Below, one piece after another: positions 21,847 through 33,464 of a stretch of 64,000 bases of DNA. Within the stretch, counting starts at the first letter, position 1. Each line of letters starts with the position of its first letter. Below the pieces are notes generated by a model. It made no database searches. It was not told the DNA's origin and saw only the letters and a list, made by a program, of their open reading frames with translations. Both the position numbers and the translations under genes were made by a program. Source of the DNA: Micrasema longulum (lineage: Eukaryota > Arthropoda > Insecta > Trichoptera > Brachycentridae); NCBI GenBank assembly GCA_022494885.1, contig JAGVSM010002942.1, positions 1 through 64,000 on the forward strand, in the 5' to 3' direction.

Positions 21847-23853
21847 TAGGGTGATGCTTAAAAGACCCAAAAAATTTTTTTGTTTCTTTTCTCTTGATTC
21901 ACCCTCCCGTTTTGTTCTACCTAATAAGAGAAACTTAAATTAATTTTTTGAGATTTTTTGAGAAAAATTTAAAGGTCGCTACCGAAGATTAAAAAATCTA
22001 AAATTTTCTCAAAAAGTGATTATTTAAAAAAAATTGTATTTATTATATTTTTTATTTTTTTTTACATAATAAAAGCTAAAATGAGGTTATAAGGTCCATA
22101 TATGTTACTTAAAGCTAATTTTGTATCATATATGTGTTACAATTTACTTTCGGGATGTGAACAAACAAGAGGAAAATTAGACAAAAAACACAGATTTTTA
22201 TAAAATGTCTTTAACTGTCACAATTTAAAAAAAACTTATTACAGAATTAATATAAGCTTATATTAGTTGTTTAGAGTCCTTAAAAAGATTTTGATGCACA
22301 ATTAACAGGTAAAAAATTCATTATGCAGACAGCAAAGTTGCTTTTTTGTAGTTCGGGAGCTTTTGTCTGAAGGACTTCACAAGAAGCAAAATATACTGCT
22401 TCTGGTCTTCATCTAGGGTCAGTATTTTGTTGTACTCTTGGATTAAGGACACCCCTCTCTCTGCTGTATCATTGACTACCTTAAATTTGGATACTATCTC
22501 CTTACTTTGAATATATTCCTTGTCTTTGATCCAGTCTTCAACTTTTTTCTTGAGGAAATCGGAGCTTAATCCGGTAATAGAAAAGAATCGTTTGGTGTTA
22601 CTAGTGACAAAATCTTCTAGATTTTTATTACCAATGTTATCAATGTCTACATTAATTCTTTTCGGGCAAAAATCAGCTCTTTCTTTCTTTAGAGCTTCCA
22701 CCATTTTCTTCTTAGTTTCATTTCTCACTTTGTCGTCAAAAAATGATAAGGCGATAAGTTCCTCTGAGACATACCATAAATGGCCACATACTTTATTTAT
22801 TGCTTTTCTAGCTATGACAGGGTTTACATCCTTATACTTCTTTAAATCTTTGAGGAGTTCTAAGTCGTTTCTTGGGGCTGAACAAGCGGATGGAGCTTGG
22901 AACCAATACTTTATATAGATTAAGACTGTAAAAATACAGATTTCTCGCAAACCTTTTTCCTCTTGTTTTGTTAGTCTGAATTGTTCTCGAAACAAGAACA
23001 TTTTCAGAGAGTAGATAGACTTTGCCATCCAACGTGCTCGGTGCAGACCTGCAGAATTTTTGAATGACACGCCATTTTTTAGTTCTCCTCCCAAAAATAC
23101 AATGCTTAGTTGCAAGAGTTCCTTGTAATCATCTCTGGGCTGATATTCTGTCAATTGTTTCTTAGCAAAATTAATTATTTCATCTTTCACATCTTGGAGC
23201 TTTTCAATAGCTTCTTCATCAGTTTCTAACGTCGCATACTCTTTTTTATTAATTAATTGCCAGTTTTTTCTGAAATCTTTTGAATAATGAATTATCTGGT
23301 CCAGACGAAGGCCCAATTTCGTTTTGAACAACTGATTCCAGCATAATTTCCATAATGTGATGCCTACATGCTAGCCAGAGCATTTCCTTATCCATTTTCT
23401 GCTCAAGTAGAATACAAGCCCCTTTTCGAGACCCGGTATTAGATGTGGTTGTGTCAAAACTCATACTCATTACTTTATTGAGTAAACCCCATGAAAGGAG
23501 GGATTCATAAACTGCTGATGCAATTTTTTCACCTTCAGCAGACTCAAGTTTCGGATTGCAGAGAAGCTGATCCACCCCTTTACCAGAAACTAAAACTGGA
23601 AGTCGGTCAACAACTTCATGGCCTGTGAAATGTGAAAGTGTTTAGTGGATAATAATTTTTTGTAATATAAAAAATTAACACAGAAAATTAAATTGAATTT
23701 TATCATTTTTTATTAAATTTAAAGCCTGGTAGCGACCCCTAAAACTTAATGAAATCCAACAAAATTTTAGTTAACTCCATTTTACATATGAGAGATCAAA
23801 ATGGGAGGGTGAACCGTTGATTTTTTTAACTTTCATTTTTAAGCATCACCCTA
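21847..23853 (-). mobile_element. hAT-type DNA transposon with 8-bp target duplications
   Basis: Ends are inverted repeats TAGGGTGATGCTTAAAA (17 bases, perfect), and both flanks carry the same 8-base ATACATAT (21839-21846 and 23854-23861), the target duplication length of hAT elements. Subterminal inverted motifs also match: TTCACCCTCCC (21898-21908) against GGGAGGGTGAA (23804-23814), and GGTCGCTACC (21974-21983) against GGTAGCGACC (23729-23738). The interior holds a minus-strand transposase relic. At 2.0 kb it is shorter than typical autonomous hATs, consistent with loss of the transposase N-terminus. Confidence 0.9.
22321..23623 (-). pseudogene. hAT-like transposase relic, frameshifted and N-terminally incomplete
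   Basis: Two overlapping minus-strand frames (22321-23331 and about 23249-23623) form one protein of roughly 440 residues. The first carries VDRLPVLVSGKGVDQLL, a FDTTTSNTG block with a probable catalytic Asp, GACILLEQ, and a CRHHIMEIML block analogous to the CxxH region of hAT RNase-H-like domains. The second ends with a VVNDTAERG block seen in related arthropod transposase-like proteins. The frame is lost at an A6/T6 run (23264-23269). An acceptor-like TTTCACAG at 23624-23631 precedes the first codons, so an N-terminal exon (probably a zinc finger) is missing; only ~220 noncoding bases remain to the terminus. Domain naming is from memory; transposase origin is well supported by the flanking ends. 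Confidence 0.8.
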
Positions 23854-23994
23854 ATACATATAAAATTGTTTTCACTGTTTAACTAGGGTACGTAACCCTT
23901 TTCTAAGACAATAAAAAAATTAGCATTTCACTAGCCAAAAACACAGTATGTAATATTTATGTAAAAACAATCATTAAAACAAAAAAAAAACAAA

Positions 23995-24170
23995 TTAAAA
24001 ACGATATCTCAATTTGTTGCAACAAAGAGCGAAAACATTTTTGAGACGGTAATGTGAAAGTCTAGGCATTTACAGGGCTTATGAATAATTTAGATCTAAA
24101 TATCTCCCTAGAGAGGAAATCCAGCCTGTCTACAAACATTTTGATATACTCAAATCATTGATGATTAAAA
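23995..24170. mobile_element. MITE-D fragment
   Basis: Contains AGTCTAGGCATTTACAGGGC on one side and the reverse complement of the 6931-7000 arm (CCAGCCTGTCTACAAACATT) on the other, i.e. both arms with the centre deleted. Confidence 0.65.
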
Positions 24171-25040
24171 ACAATATGTTAAGAAAAAAGTGGTTACACT
24201 GTCAAAATAATAAGCATCTCCGAAATTTCATAAACAAAAAATAACAATTTCAACAAGAAAAATTGTTGGTCATCTATCAGCTATCATTAACCCTCAGACT
24301 CCGCGACCAATTTGACTTAAGAAAAGTAGTCAGTAACTTATTTAGTTTTAGGATCTTACAGCATTTCCACGGTTTTTGCATAACATTATATACGCTGTTG
24401 TCCTATTATATACTAAAAAAAGGGTTTCTCTTTTCGAGGGCTAAACGACACGATTCAATAAAAAAAATACGATTATTAAATACACATACAACTGTAATCT
24501 GACTATTCTGCTGGTATAACTCGCTTTCGCTTGTATCTTGAGAATGTCCTGATATGTGACTATTTATAAATAAACGCTTTCTCTACTCCAGATCTCCTAC
24601 CTTGGATGTGCTTCTATGTATGCATGGTATATTCTTCGATTTTAAGATCCCCTTCTCTTTAGTAAAATAAAATTATTTATATCCATGATCACAATTTCTA
24701 ATTTTACTCTGTGGATGTATGTTTTGTATTTAATGTTATTAATTTATATGGTGTGAGTTTCATTTGTGACGTGGGTAGGTACGCTTATTATATCTGGATT
24801 GAATTAACAGTTTAACCATAACGAGTACGCCCACAGTATAATATGGCTGATTCCGTCACATAACCCACTTTGATATTTGCATTATTTTTATAATACATTC
24901 AGAAGACGTCCAGGTGAACTGTGTCAACTTGATTTCACTCTTCGCACTTAATATTCAAGCATTTACCATACTTTAGTCATATTATTGTTTTCTGATTTGA
25001 ATCACACAGTGCGTGAAGGTGGTGTAAAAGTTCACGGTTG
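24171..25040. other. Intron, nothing recognised
   Basis: Unique AT-rich DNA with no coding or repeat signal identified. Confidence 0.35.
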
Positions 25041-25044
25041 ATGT

Positions 25045-25190
25045 TATTTTATTTTATTTGGGAAATCAACAGTTCTACATACATATTTATAGTAAACAAA
25101 CAGATATAGTGTATAAACTGAGAACTAATAACAGATTTCCACAAAGTCTACAAAGTTAGTAAAGAAAAGTAGTAGTTAGTAGTAATAATG
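25045..25190 (-). mobile_element. LINE 3' tail (family of 28675-29245)
   Basis: TTATTTTATTTTATTTGGGA followed by AATCAACAGTTCTACATACA and AACAAACAGATATAGTGTAT matches the start of the longer copy at 28675. Extreme 5' truncation on the minus strand. Confidence 0.75.
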
Positions 25191-26245
25191 AGTTCTGTAT
25201 TGATAATTCATTTTGCCCTATTTAACCAACTTTTATAAGTTAATATTATTAATTTAAATATCATCAATTTTTTGTGATTCATTATAATATATTTGGAAGT
25301 CAATTCAAATCGGTAAATCAACTTCGAGTTGTAAAAATATTTTTTTTATTTCGTAATGTTTTTAAATTTTGGGAAATATCGATTTGATTTGATTCTACAA
25401 CATTATAGATACTTTAAAGGTACTCCTTTTAAATCATTTCCCAGATTTTCATCCGCTGGATTCGAGTATTATTTTTATGAATAATTTCAAAGAAGCAAAA
25501 CAAATCATTATTTTTACCTCAAGTAGAATAACATACATAATGTATTGTATTTTGCCAGTCGTAACGGCAACCTTATGACTCGTTTCGTAATCTGCGTGTA
25601 GTGGACGGTCTGAGATGAATCATCACCTGTCATTAGCACGACTCCATCGTCGCTTTGCCTGTTGTAAAACGTAAAACACAAACGCCAAACACTGCAATGG
25701 CGCTGCTACGAAATATACCATTTCTCCATTGCTCTCTTTATGTCCGAAGTGTTGTAGCGCTGTATCTGTCCACAGTCCGTGTGGCCCTTTACTCGACTAA
25801 TAATAATACGCTAAGTGGTCTGATGTCTGATTCACGGTGCCCAGTACATCTGCCGGTTCCACGTCAGCTGGTTCATTCCGAGAAGAAAATTATTTACACC
25901 GTTCCTGGATCATAAACTACACCACACCGAATGACAGAATGAGCACATTCATTTAAATCAGTTGTCTCCAAACTCAATCAGCACGTTCCTTACTTGCGAC
26001 GTTTAAATTGTATTGTGAGCTATGCAATATTTCCTATTTATGTACGTAATATATAATATCGATTTAAATACCTGGGTTTATTCTACGTAGCAAAATATAA
26101 TTATGTTATGTTTCTTCTTCAATTTGAATTCTATTAAAGCGAGGTGAAGAAACGAATAACCTGTTAAGAATTTATCAAATAGGTACCCTTACCTATTGGT
26201 CGTTGTTTAGTGCAGTTAAAAAAAAAACGTTTTTAACAGAAAGGG
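25191..26245. other. Intron with a GC-richer unique island
   Basis: The 25560-25915 stretch is GC-richer and contains an 86-codon plus frame (25655-25915) with no recognisable domain. Candidate noncoding regulatory DNA, inferred only from composition. Confidence 0.35.
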
Positions 26246-26247
26246 CG

Positions 26248-26362
26248 CTATTCAGTTCAGTGCCGAAAAAAAATCGGCTTTTATAACCAGTAAAGCATAG
26301 TATTATTATTATATGTTTGCAAAACAATAAAGAAGGTAAAAAATATACAAATAAGCAAAATT
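26248..26362. repeat. Dispersed repeat E, copy 2
   Basis: CAGTTCAGTGCCGAAAAA, AGTAAAGCATAGTATTATTA and AAAAAATATACAAATAAGCA appear in the same order as at 9716-9840, with small gaps. Confidence 0.6.
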
Positions 26363-26609
26363 TTAATATAAGCAAACATATTATATTAAAATTATTCATA
26401 AATCTTGTGTTATATTTTTTAAGTGCAACTAGCAGAAATTAAACACATGGCGAAGTTTTGATCGTCTTAGAACGGGGTTTTTTTACCCTAGTTAGAGAGT
26501 CGAGGCAACTTTATATAATTGTGTAATTTTATGTGTATAACATAATAAATAAACAAAAAGTATGTAATAGGATAGTCGTATATATTTATTTTGAATCTTA
26601 AAATGCAAA

Positions 26610-26840
26610 AAAATGCTTATTTATTTATTTTATTCGGTGAAAAAAGAGATGTACTAAATATATTGACAATTTATTTTTATATTAGTGTAGGACACCTATG
26701 TACACACCAAAATAATTGTTTTCACATAACACAATAAGTTTAATTATCTTAAGAATAATAAAGATAAGAAATCAAAAAGTTGTATATTGTAATAAAATTA
26801 AGTAAATATCTGGTTCTCTCAATATTTCTACGACTTATTT
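26610..26840 (-). mobile_element. Probable LINE 3' tail (related to 63780-64000)
   Basis: Begins with a TTTATTTATTTTATT run and ends TAAATATCTGGTTCTCTCAA, paralleled by TAAATATCTGCTTCTCTCAA at the window end. Length and order agree; no coding portion. Confidence 0.5.
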
Positions 26841-27625
26841 TATTGACTTATTTGAAGGAAATGACAACATTGCATAGTAGGTATTATGATTGTGTATACA
26901 CATGATATAAATATAGAGATTATAGCAACGCAGATTGCAGACACTACAGGTTTACAAACTCAACCTATCGACCTGTTGCTCTGCAGATTCCGCATTGCAC
27001 ATTGCCGCCTATCTGTTTATGAGGACATATTTTCTCTACGCTTTGTATACAACGATATATAATTTTATATTATTGACATGTTTTGATTATTGCAACGGAA
27101 ATATTTTTAACGTGTTTTTCAATGTTGTACTTTGATTTGTTTGGCACGTTGTATTAGAAATCTATCCAAAATAAACAGAAATAACTTCGCGAATTCTGCA
27201 AAACTAATGGATTTCCGAAAACGAAACAATATCGACTATTTACGAGTTTGTACAGAGCGGGCTTTCTCTGCGCGATGAAAATAAATAACTTCCAGAGTTA
27301 TCTTTATGAAGATTTTCTACGGAGGCCTTACATTTCGCACTAAATAGCAGTTGTTGCGCTCGGACAAGCGCGAAATTATACAATATTATTCCGTGACCGC
27401 TATTGTCTAAAGCTACCTGCTGATCTTCTGTCTTCGTCTCCTCTTTAACATTCTCCAGCGCATTGTTTCCGCATGCCGATATCATTTCTCCCAATCATCA
27501 TCTTGTCAATGGTTGCCATTTATCATACTACATAATAGCACAGGTGACGAACTTTGCTTGAATCCTGATTAATTTTTTTTTTTTTTTAAGTGTTCATCTT
27601 ATCATACAATGAATCATAAATTATA
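26841..27625. other. Intron, nothing recognised
   Basis: A moderately GC-richer unique segment lies at 27240-27490. No gene signature. Confidence 0.35.
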
Positions 27626-27631
27626 CATGTA

Positions 27632-27975
27632 TCCACTGGAACCTCGTTTCACACGGTTTTAAAATAACACGGTCCAAAAATTAAATTTTAAAAAAATATA
27701 AAAAAATTCAGTTCTACAACGTTATTGGAATGCCCTACTTCACTCTTTTATTCGGCGTATAATATATGAATGTGAATAATCTTTGTTACATCATGTTTTT
27801 GTCATTTTTATGTCATGTGGTATTAAAGAATACAATTAAGCTACAATAAATAGTTAACTTTTTTTTAAATCCCGTATTGGTTTTTAAACAAGTCAACCTA
27901 TTTTATTTTTTTAGTATACTCACTTTTTTTACACGGTAGGCACTGTACTTACCTGTGTATAAGGGGTTTCCAGTG
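27632..27975. mobile_element. Pogo/Tc1-type MITE, copy 1
   Basis: TA followed by a CCACTGGAACCTCGTTTCAC end, and at the other side GGGGTTTCCAGTG followed by TA, give imperfect inverted ends of about 25 bases with TA duplication. Such CACTGGAAC ends resemble Tigger/pogo elements. The interior shares GTGAATAATCTTTGTTAC and ATTTTTTTAGTATACT with 38015-38240. No transposase. Confidence 0.6.
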
Positions 27976-27979
27976 TATG

Positions 27980-28670
27980 CATATTTAAAAATAGATGTTG
28001 TAATTTTATTTAATATCTTGGATTTCTCGTTGAATAAATACAATTAGTTTCACTTTGTTTCTAACCACTTATTATTTATTTTATTACCGATCTACGCGTT
28101 CTTTTATCAAGTCTTAGTTTACAAATCATTGCAATCCTATTCAATAATATTTTCAGGGTCCACCTTAGTCTAATGCATGAGAACATGAGTTGATAAATCA
28201 CTCCTTGTTCAGTCTTTATCTTAAGTGTTAGTTTTTCTATTTGGTCTAAAATTTTGGGAACCAGTTGTGAGTGTGCTTTAAGTGTTTTTCAAGGAAATTT
28301 AGACTCTTTAATTTTCCTTCTCATTTTGCCAAAAGTTTATACTACGAACGCCAATCTAAATATTTATGATTACGTATTCACATAACTTTGTAAAATGTAG
28401 TTTCTTATGTTTAACTCAATTTTATTTCTTTAACTCAATCTTTATTCTTATCTTTCACTAAACTTAATCTTTATTATTTCTCAAATTGATTTCACACACT
28501 TATTTTATATAATTTATGAAAGATGGTGGAGTTCTATAATTGGGGATATATATAAAGAATGTTAGTAATGCTTACTTAAAAAATGTATGTATTTTATGTA
28601 TCATTGTTAAGATTCTAAATAAATAAAAATAAAAAACTTAAATATTATACTTTTTCTTTTTAATTAATAT
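27980..28670. other. AT-rich intron, nothing recognised
   Basis: No repeat or coding signal identified. Confidence 0.35.
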
Positions 28671-28674
28671 TTTA

Positions 28675-29245
28675 TTTTATTTTATTTTATTTGGGAAATC
28701 AACAGTTCTACATACATATTTTTAGTAAACAAACAGATATAGTGTATAAACTCAGAACTAATAACAGATTTCCACATAGTATACAAAGTTAGTAAAGAAA
28801 ATATATTACATATCAAATAAATACATACAATTTATACATATAAAAATGTTATTTTCATGTACTCAATAATCAAAGATTTTTTAAATATTTATTTTAAGAA
28901 CATTAAGTTACTGTAAATTGGGCGGGATAAGGACAAGAATGCTTGAAGAGAGGATAAGGAGGGGAGGGGAGATGTACATATTTATTATTATAATGTCTAC
29001 TAAGTTACATAATACATTTTTAGCGTAAATTTTAAATCTGACAGAGTGATGTTTGGGTAATCTATATTTTTAAATTTTGTATTGTACATTGAAAAAGTCC
29101 TACGAAAAAAAGCATTTTTAACATACGATATTTTACTTATTGGTACATGAAACAGGTGGTACCGTCTACAAATCCTGGCTGGCACATGTATTGTTATTAA
29201 ACCAAGCAGCTCTGTACAGTCAACCATATATATAAATATCACTCT
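28675..29245 (-). mobile_element. LINE 3' end with C-terminal ORF relic
   Basis: The minus-strand frame 29000-29242 includes DCTELLGLITIHVPARICRR and later KISYVKNAFFRR, resembling the C-terminal block of Jockey/CR1-type ORF2 (a DCSEIL...VP.R.LR type region). It is followed downstream by the same 3' UTR as 25045-25190 and a T-rich (minus-strand A-rich) terminus at 28675. 5' truncated. Confidence 0.75.
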
Positions 29246-29249
29246 TGTT

Positions 29250-29870
29250 TAAAATGGCGTAAAAAGGTGTGTAAATTACACAAATTTGTATAATTTTATT
29301 TTATGATTAAGTAATACCAATAAACATAATATAGTATTTCATAAAAGAAACGACAGTCAAAATTAAAGAAATCGTTGTTCTTCAAAAAAAAGAGTTATGC
29401 TCTTGTTGTATTTTTTTGATGTCTTCAACCCCGATTATGAACGCTGTAATGCGATCTGAAACGTCGGAAAAGGTGTGAACGTCACACGACACAACACAGA
29501 AAACTCTTTGTGCGATTTTTGTTAGATTGCTGTTCGCCATCTCGTGGGCTTGGTTGCACAATTTACTCGAAGCTCTGTAACATCTCGGTGGACCCTTCTC
29601 CTCTAACAAATAAAGTCTATCGTCAATCCGTCACACGGTCATTATTGTTATTATCATCAGGCAATATGATTGCTAAATGACCCTGAAATTCGCACTGCTG
29701 TCATTATTCCCCGACGCCCCGATCCCACGATACAGTTACCTTCCGTAATAATGTTGTGCCAGCGAATAGCGAGAATCCTGCACACTGCGCCGGCACCTGT
29801 TGGACATCAGTTTCAGATTCAGATTCAATTTTATGGCCATAACGCTCCATGCAACGATCGGCTAATTTAA
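29250..29870. other. Intron with a GC-richer unique patch
   Basis: The 29420-29620 region and 29690-29840 are more balanced in base composition and unique; no coding domain recognised in either strand. Confidence 0.3.
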
Positions 29871-29871
29871 A

Positions 29872-30112
29872 AAAAAACATTTTATCAACAATATTTTGAG
29901 TTTGTCCAAATTTTTGTAGACAAGGACTGGATTCAACTCCCTGAGGAGTTGTTTGTATTAACATATTACCAGTAGATGCCTCGATTTCTATTTTACCTTC
30001 TCTTAAATGTTCTTCATCTCTGTTGTAATGTGTTAATATAAACATCTCCCGAAGGAGTTGAATCCAGTCCTTGTCTACAAAAATTTGGACAAACTCAAAA
30101 TATTGTTGATAA
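29872..30112. mobile_element. MITE-D, complete foldback copy
   Basis: Arms of about 60 bases are nearly perfect inverted copies: TTTATCAACAATATTTTGAG through GGACTGGATTCAACTCC on the left, and the reverse complement ending in CAATATTGTTGATAAA orientation on the right. The centre holds GTAGATGCCTCGATTTCTAT and a TTCTTCATCTCTGTTGTAAT block common to other copies. The antisense open frame over this region is an accident of the palindrome. Confidence 0.8.
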
Positions 30113-30219
30113 ATCCACCTGGTCTGTGAAGAAGTATAGAAATAGAAAAAATAAGATTTTCAGGCGTTGCCTAGGCCTAGCATGTTGGTGAAATAATTCA
30201 ATTATATGAATCTCACCCG

Positions 30220-30440
30220 CATAAGTAAAGGTTTCAGCTCTTTAACTTCACAAACATCTACAGATGAAAGAATTTAAGGCATATAGATGTTCGAATATGG
30301 GCAGAATGGTGAATGTTACACAGTGTGTAAATTGGCCACTTAAATCAGCCATTGACAGGTCATTAGCCCTGTAGATGCCTAGACTTCTATATTACCTTCT
30401 CTTAAATGTTATTCATCTCTGTTGTAATATGTTAATTTAT
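30220..30440. mobile_element. MITE-D fragment
   Basis: GGCCACTTAAATCAGCCATT, GCCTAGACTTCTATATTACC and TCATCTCTGTTGTAATATGT match the right half of the 54858-55215 copy. The pair with 29872-30112 suggests two nearby or nested insertions. Confidence 0.65.
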
Positions 30441-30726
30441 TATATGATAAATTAACTTAAATTAAATTAAATTGTGGTTATTCATTATAATAAAATAAAT
30501 AAAACAACTTCGTTTTAAACCACTATTTTTTTTCCACCGCCGGTTTCAAAGCATACAAGCTTCTTCTTCAAGGTTTACGTAACAAATGAATTCTTTCCTA
30601 TTTTATTTTTTATCATGTTTACTAAATATGTTACACAAACATAATTGTGTCCTCGCTAGGATGTACCGTGCAAAGGGGGCACACTTTATTTACAAATTTA
30701 TTGCATCCACATACATATGTATTACT

Positions 30727-31080
30727 TCAGGGAATCTATATAATACAGAGAACTTTAACATGAATATGGAGTGTCGTTCGGTAAAGCTCGGGTTTCCTAG
30801 GACAGCGGTGCCCGTATTTTAACGGCCGTAGTGAACATTGCTGCTGTTGACAGCCGTCGTAACGGTGACTAGAGAGTGGTTTCCTATAAAAATGGTGTTG
30901 ATAACACCGTTAAAAAATAAAACCACTCTCTAGTCACCACTACGACGGCTGTCCACCGTATCACCGCTCACTACGGCCGTTAAGATACGGGCACCGCTGT
31001 CCTAGGAAACCCTAGCTTTAGTTTAGTCTCCACAGTCTCCAGTCTTCATCTAACATGGCTGAACCTGTTCTAAGATATAG
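30727..31080 (+). repeat. Dispersed repeat F interrupted by a foldback element
   Basis: GGGAATCTATATAATACAGA on the left and CATCTAACATGGCTGAACCT on the right correspond to contiguous sequence at 8705-8815, showing the foldback at 30782-31020 inserted into an older repeat copy. Confidence 0.65.
30782..31020. mobile_element. Foldback element, arms about 105 bases
   Basis: The left arm (GGTTTCCTAGGACAGCGGTG, then GACAGCCGTCGT, then GTGACTAGAGAGTGGTTT) is mirrored by the right arm (AAACCACTCTCTAGTCAC, ACGACGGCTGTC, CACCGCTGTCCTAGGAAACC) with few mismatches around a ~40-base loop. Noncoding. If transcribed in the intron it would form a long hairpin. Confidence 0.85.
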
Positions 31081-31239
31081 ATTGTTTTTGTTTTAAATTA
31101 TATTTAATCAAGCCTTATCTCCCAATTCAAAAACAACTGTTATTGTTAATTAATTAGTTTTTTTTTTTTAATTTTATGTATGTACCTTTATGTTTTTTTA
31201 GTACAAAATTTTGACCAATCTCTTATTTTTGACCAATCT

Positions 31240-31325
31240 GTTTTTTGGTTGGCTGGAGGATATTGCTTTTAGCAATAAGTCGGCTAAAGTACTTTTTCTT
31301 TGTTCTTTTTAAATAAATAAATAAT
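31240..31325 (+). mobile_element. RTE-type LINE 3' end fragment
   Basis: GATATTGCTTTTAGCAATAA followed by GTCGGCTAAAGTACTTTTTC and an AAATAAATAAAT tail is the arrangement of lepidopteran RTE 3' ends (hairpin of GC-TTT-GCAATAAG then short repeat tail). A related end is at 60003-60065. Confidence 0.55.
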
Positions 31326-32287
31326 CATCATCTTCACAGTATTTATATTTTTTTACAGAGAAGATGCAGAAATATTTTTTACAAAATATTGAATGAATAA
31401 CAACTTCAATTTAAACTATATTTTTCCAATGCATTGAAAGGTCCCAACCATTTACCCGGATCCATTTTAGAGGTCTTGTGGCCTCTTTTCAGGTCCGCTA
31501 ATTGCAAAAAAAAACTATTCCATTCTTCTATCATTTTTTATTAATATTCTTTGTTTACAAAAGATTCGCGTTTTTTAGAATTTACATTTACTGCTTTCAA
31601 ATCGGTCATTTTGTCAATGCAGTAGAGAAATCAAATTTGACTTTTAACTAGTTTTTTTAAATCATTATTATTATACCAAAATAAAATAAATTTTGTTTTT
31701 AGAACAAGCCATAAAACACATCAAGATAAATCAAAATTTAGTCATATCAAAAGCAGTAAATATAATAAAAGGACACTTTTGACAAGATTTTCCTACGAAT
31801 GTAGTAGAAGCTAGGAATTTATTTCATAATTGACGTATACCCCTACGAGGAAATGGCGTGATGGTAGTAGTAGATAACTTATGTAGCGCCATTTTCGACA
31901 ACACAATACCTCAAGAACTCATTACAAAGGTGATTTTATGCCATTTCTGAATTTGATTCGATCTAAAATTTAATCAAAACAATTTATCGTAGATATTATT
32001 ATTTTTATTTATTTAATAGTAGGCAAATGCACTAACCAGTACACCATGAGGCCGAACAATCTCCGCTTGATTTTCTTTTACAGGATTTTTACCTGAGAGG
32101 AGTTGCTGAATATTTTTCTTTTAATACAATAGAATGTAATAATTATTGTCAATCTACCATAATTTTACCGTGCCGTGTGAGTTTGACGATACGTGTGAAA
32201 TGGGCGTATATCGTTTCGGCTATTTCATAAAATGCATCATTCTTTTAAATTTTACACAGCAGCGTTGTGCAGTGGGTTGTATGTACT
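31326..32287. other. Intron with two short transposon scraps
   Basis: 31842-31881 (TACCCCTACGAGGAAATGGC then GTGATGGTAGTAGTAG) matches the end of the RTE-like ORF at 47695-47735. Near 32030-32060 ACTAACCAGTACACCATGAG resembles a reversed SINE A-box region. Otherwise nothing recognised. Confidence 0.5.
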
Positions 32288-32877
32288 TACGAGGGCTGTC
32301 CGATAATTTTTAGAATAGTAATGAAAAACAATTAATATAATCTCCCTCAACTTCAATTAACTTTGTCCAACGTTTTTCCAATAATTCTATTCCATCATTA
32401 TAAAACGATCCGGTGTGTCTCCAAAATACTCATCCTTGGCTGCAATGACGTCTTCATTCGATGTAAAAAGCTTTCCGGCAAGGAATTTCTACAGTTTTGG
32501 AAATAGATAATAGTCACTGGCCAAATCTGGCAAATGCGGTGGATGGTCAAGCAATTCGTACTTTGATTCATTGATTTTAGCCATTGTCAAAACGTTTTTG
32601 TAAGCAGGTGCGTTGTCTTGATGAAAAATGTTTTTTTTTCTTCGCTAACCCTGGTCTAAGCTCGCGTAGTTTTTCATCCAGTTGATCTAAAACGTTTGCA
32701 TAATTTTCGGATTTTTTTGTTTTACCTTTCTAAAGAGAATCGATCGACAAAAATCATTTGTAACCCTTTGTAAAACTATTGCCATTACCTTTCCTGCTGA
32801 TGGAACCGTCTTTGCCTTCTTTGGAGCACTTTCACCGCTTCAATATTTTTCTTCGACAGTTCTTTTCACTCTGTGGG

Positions 32878-33021
32878 CTTATTCTGTAACTAATTCGTTT
32901 CTTAAATTCATTCGTATCGATGATCGAGAACGAGAGCGAAATACGAATTTTATTGCGTTAGAGTGAGGTGGATATATGAGAAACGAACGAACTTACGACT
33001 CGAAATTGTGACAGAATAAAG
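32878..33021. mobile_element. ~144-bp MITE inserted in mariner
   Basis: Ends GCTTATTCTGTAACTAATTC and its approximate inverse (GAAATTGTGACAGAATAAAG) flank a GATCGAGAACGAGAGCG core. It splits the mariner frame between FCTSE and the SAPKKAKTV block. No internal coding. Confidence 0.65.
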
Positions 33022-33235
33022 GTTCTGATGTGCAAAAGTGGACCCAAGTTTCATCAAAAGCCACAAAACGACGTTTAAAATCCATTTTTTTTTTCGCTTA
33101 AATCGATCCAAACTAGTTTGAAAAACAACCGTTCGAATGCGTTTTTAATCAAATGATAGCAAATGCGGCACCCATCTTGCACAAAGCTTTTTCATATTTA
33201 ATTATTCGTGCAATATATATATATGAAATATAACC

Positions 33236-33464
33236 CAGCAGGGGTGGTATTCCAAACGCTCTCGCGGCCGTATTATTGTATGTAAAATACACGAGATAAA
33301 CTGTTTTCTCGTGCCGCGAGAGTGGTTTAGAATAGCACTCCAGGATGATCTTCTGAACGCAAAAGAACGCTTAGAAAACGCCTTTTTACCGCGTATTTAC
33401 GTACTAAATTCACGCTAGCAGAGCGACCTCTTCGCGCTCAATTCCGTTCAGTATACCACCCCTG
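33236..33464. mobile_element. MITE-G copy 1 (CAGGGGTGGTATTCC ends)
   Basis: Left end GCAGGGGTGGTATTCCAAAC then GCTCTCGCGGCC; right end CAGTATACCACCCCTG is the inverse. Inside are further inverted CTCGCGGC/GCCGCGAG motifs around TACACGAGATAAA. A shorter relative is at 56803-56935. Inserted in the mariner. Confidence 0.7.

Noticed and set aside
22520..22918. 132-codon plus-strand open frame
   Set aside because: Complement of the hAT transposase relic.
29704..30045. 113-codon antisense open frame
   Set aside because: Lies mostly within the MITE-D palindrome and encodes its inverted arm; no independent support.
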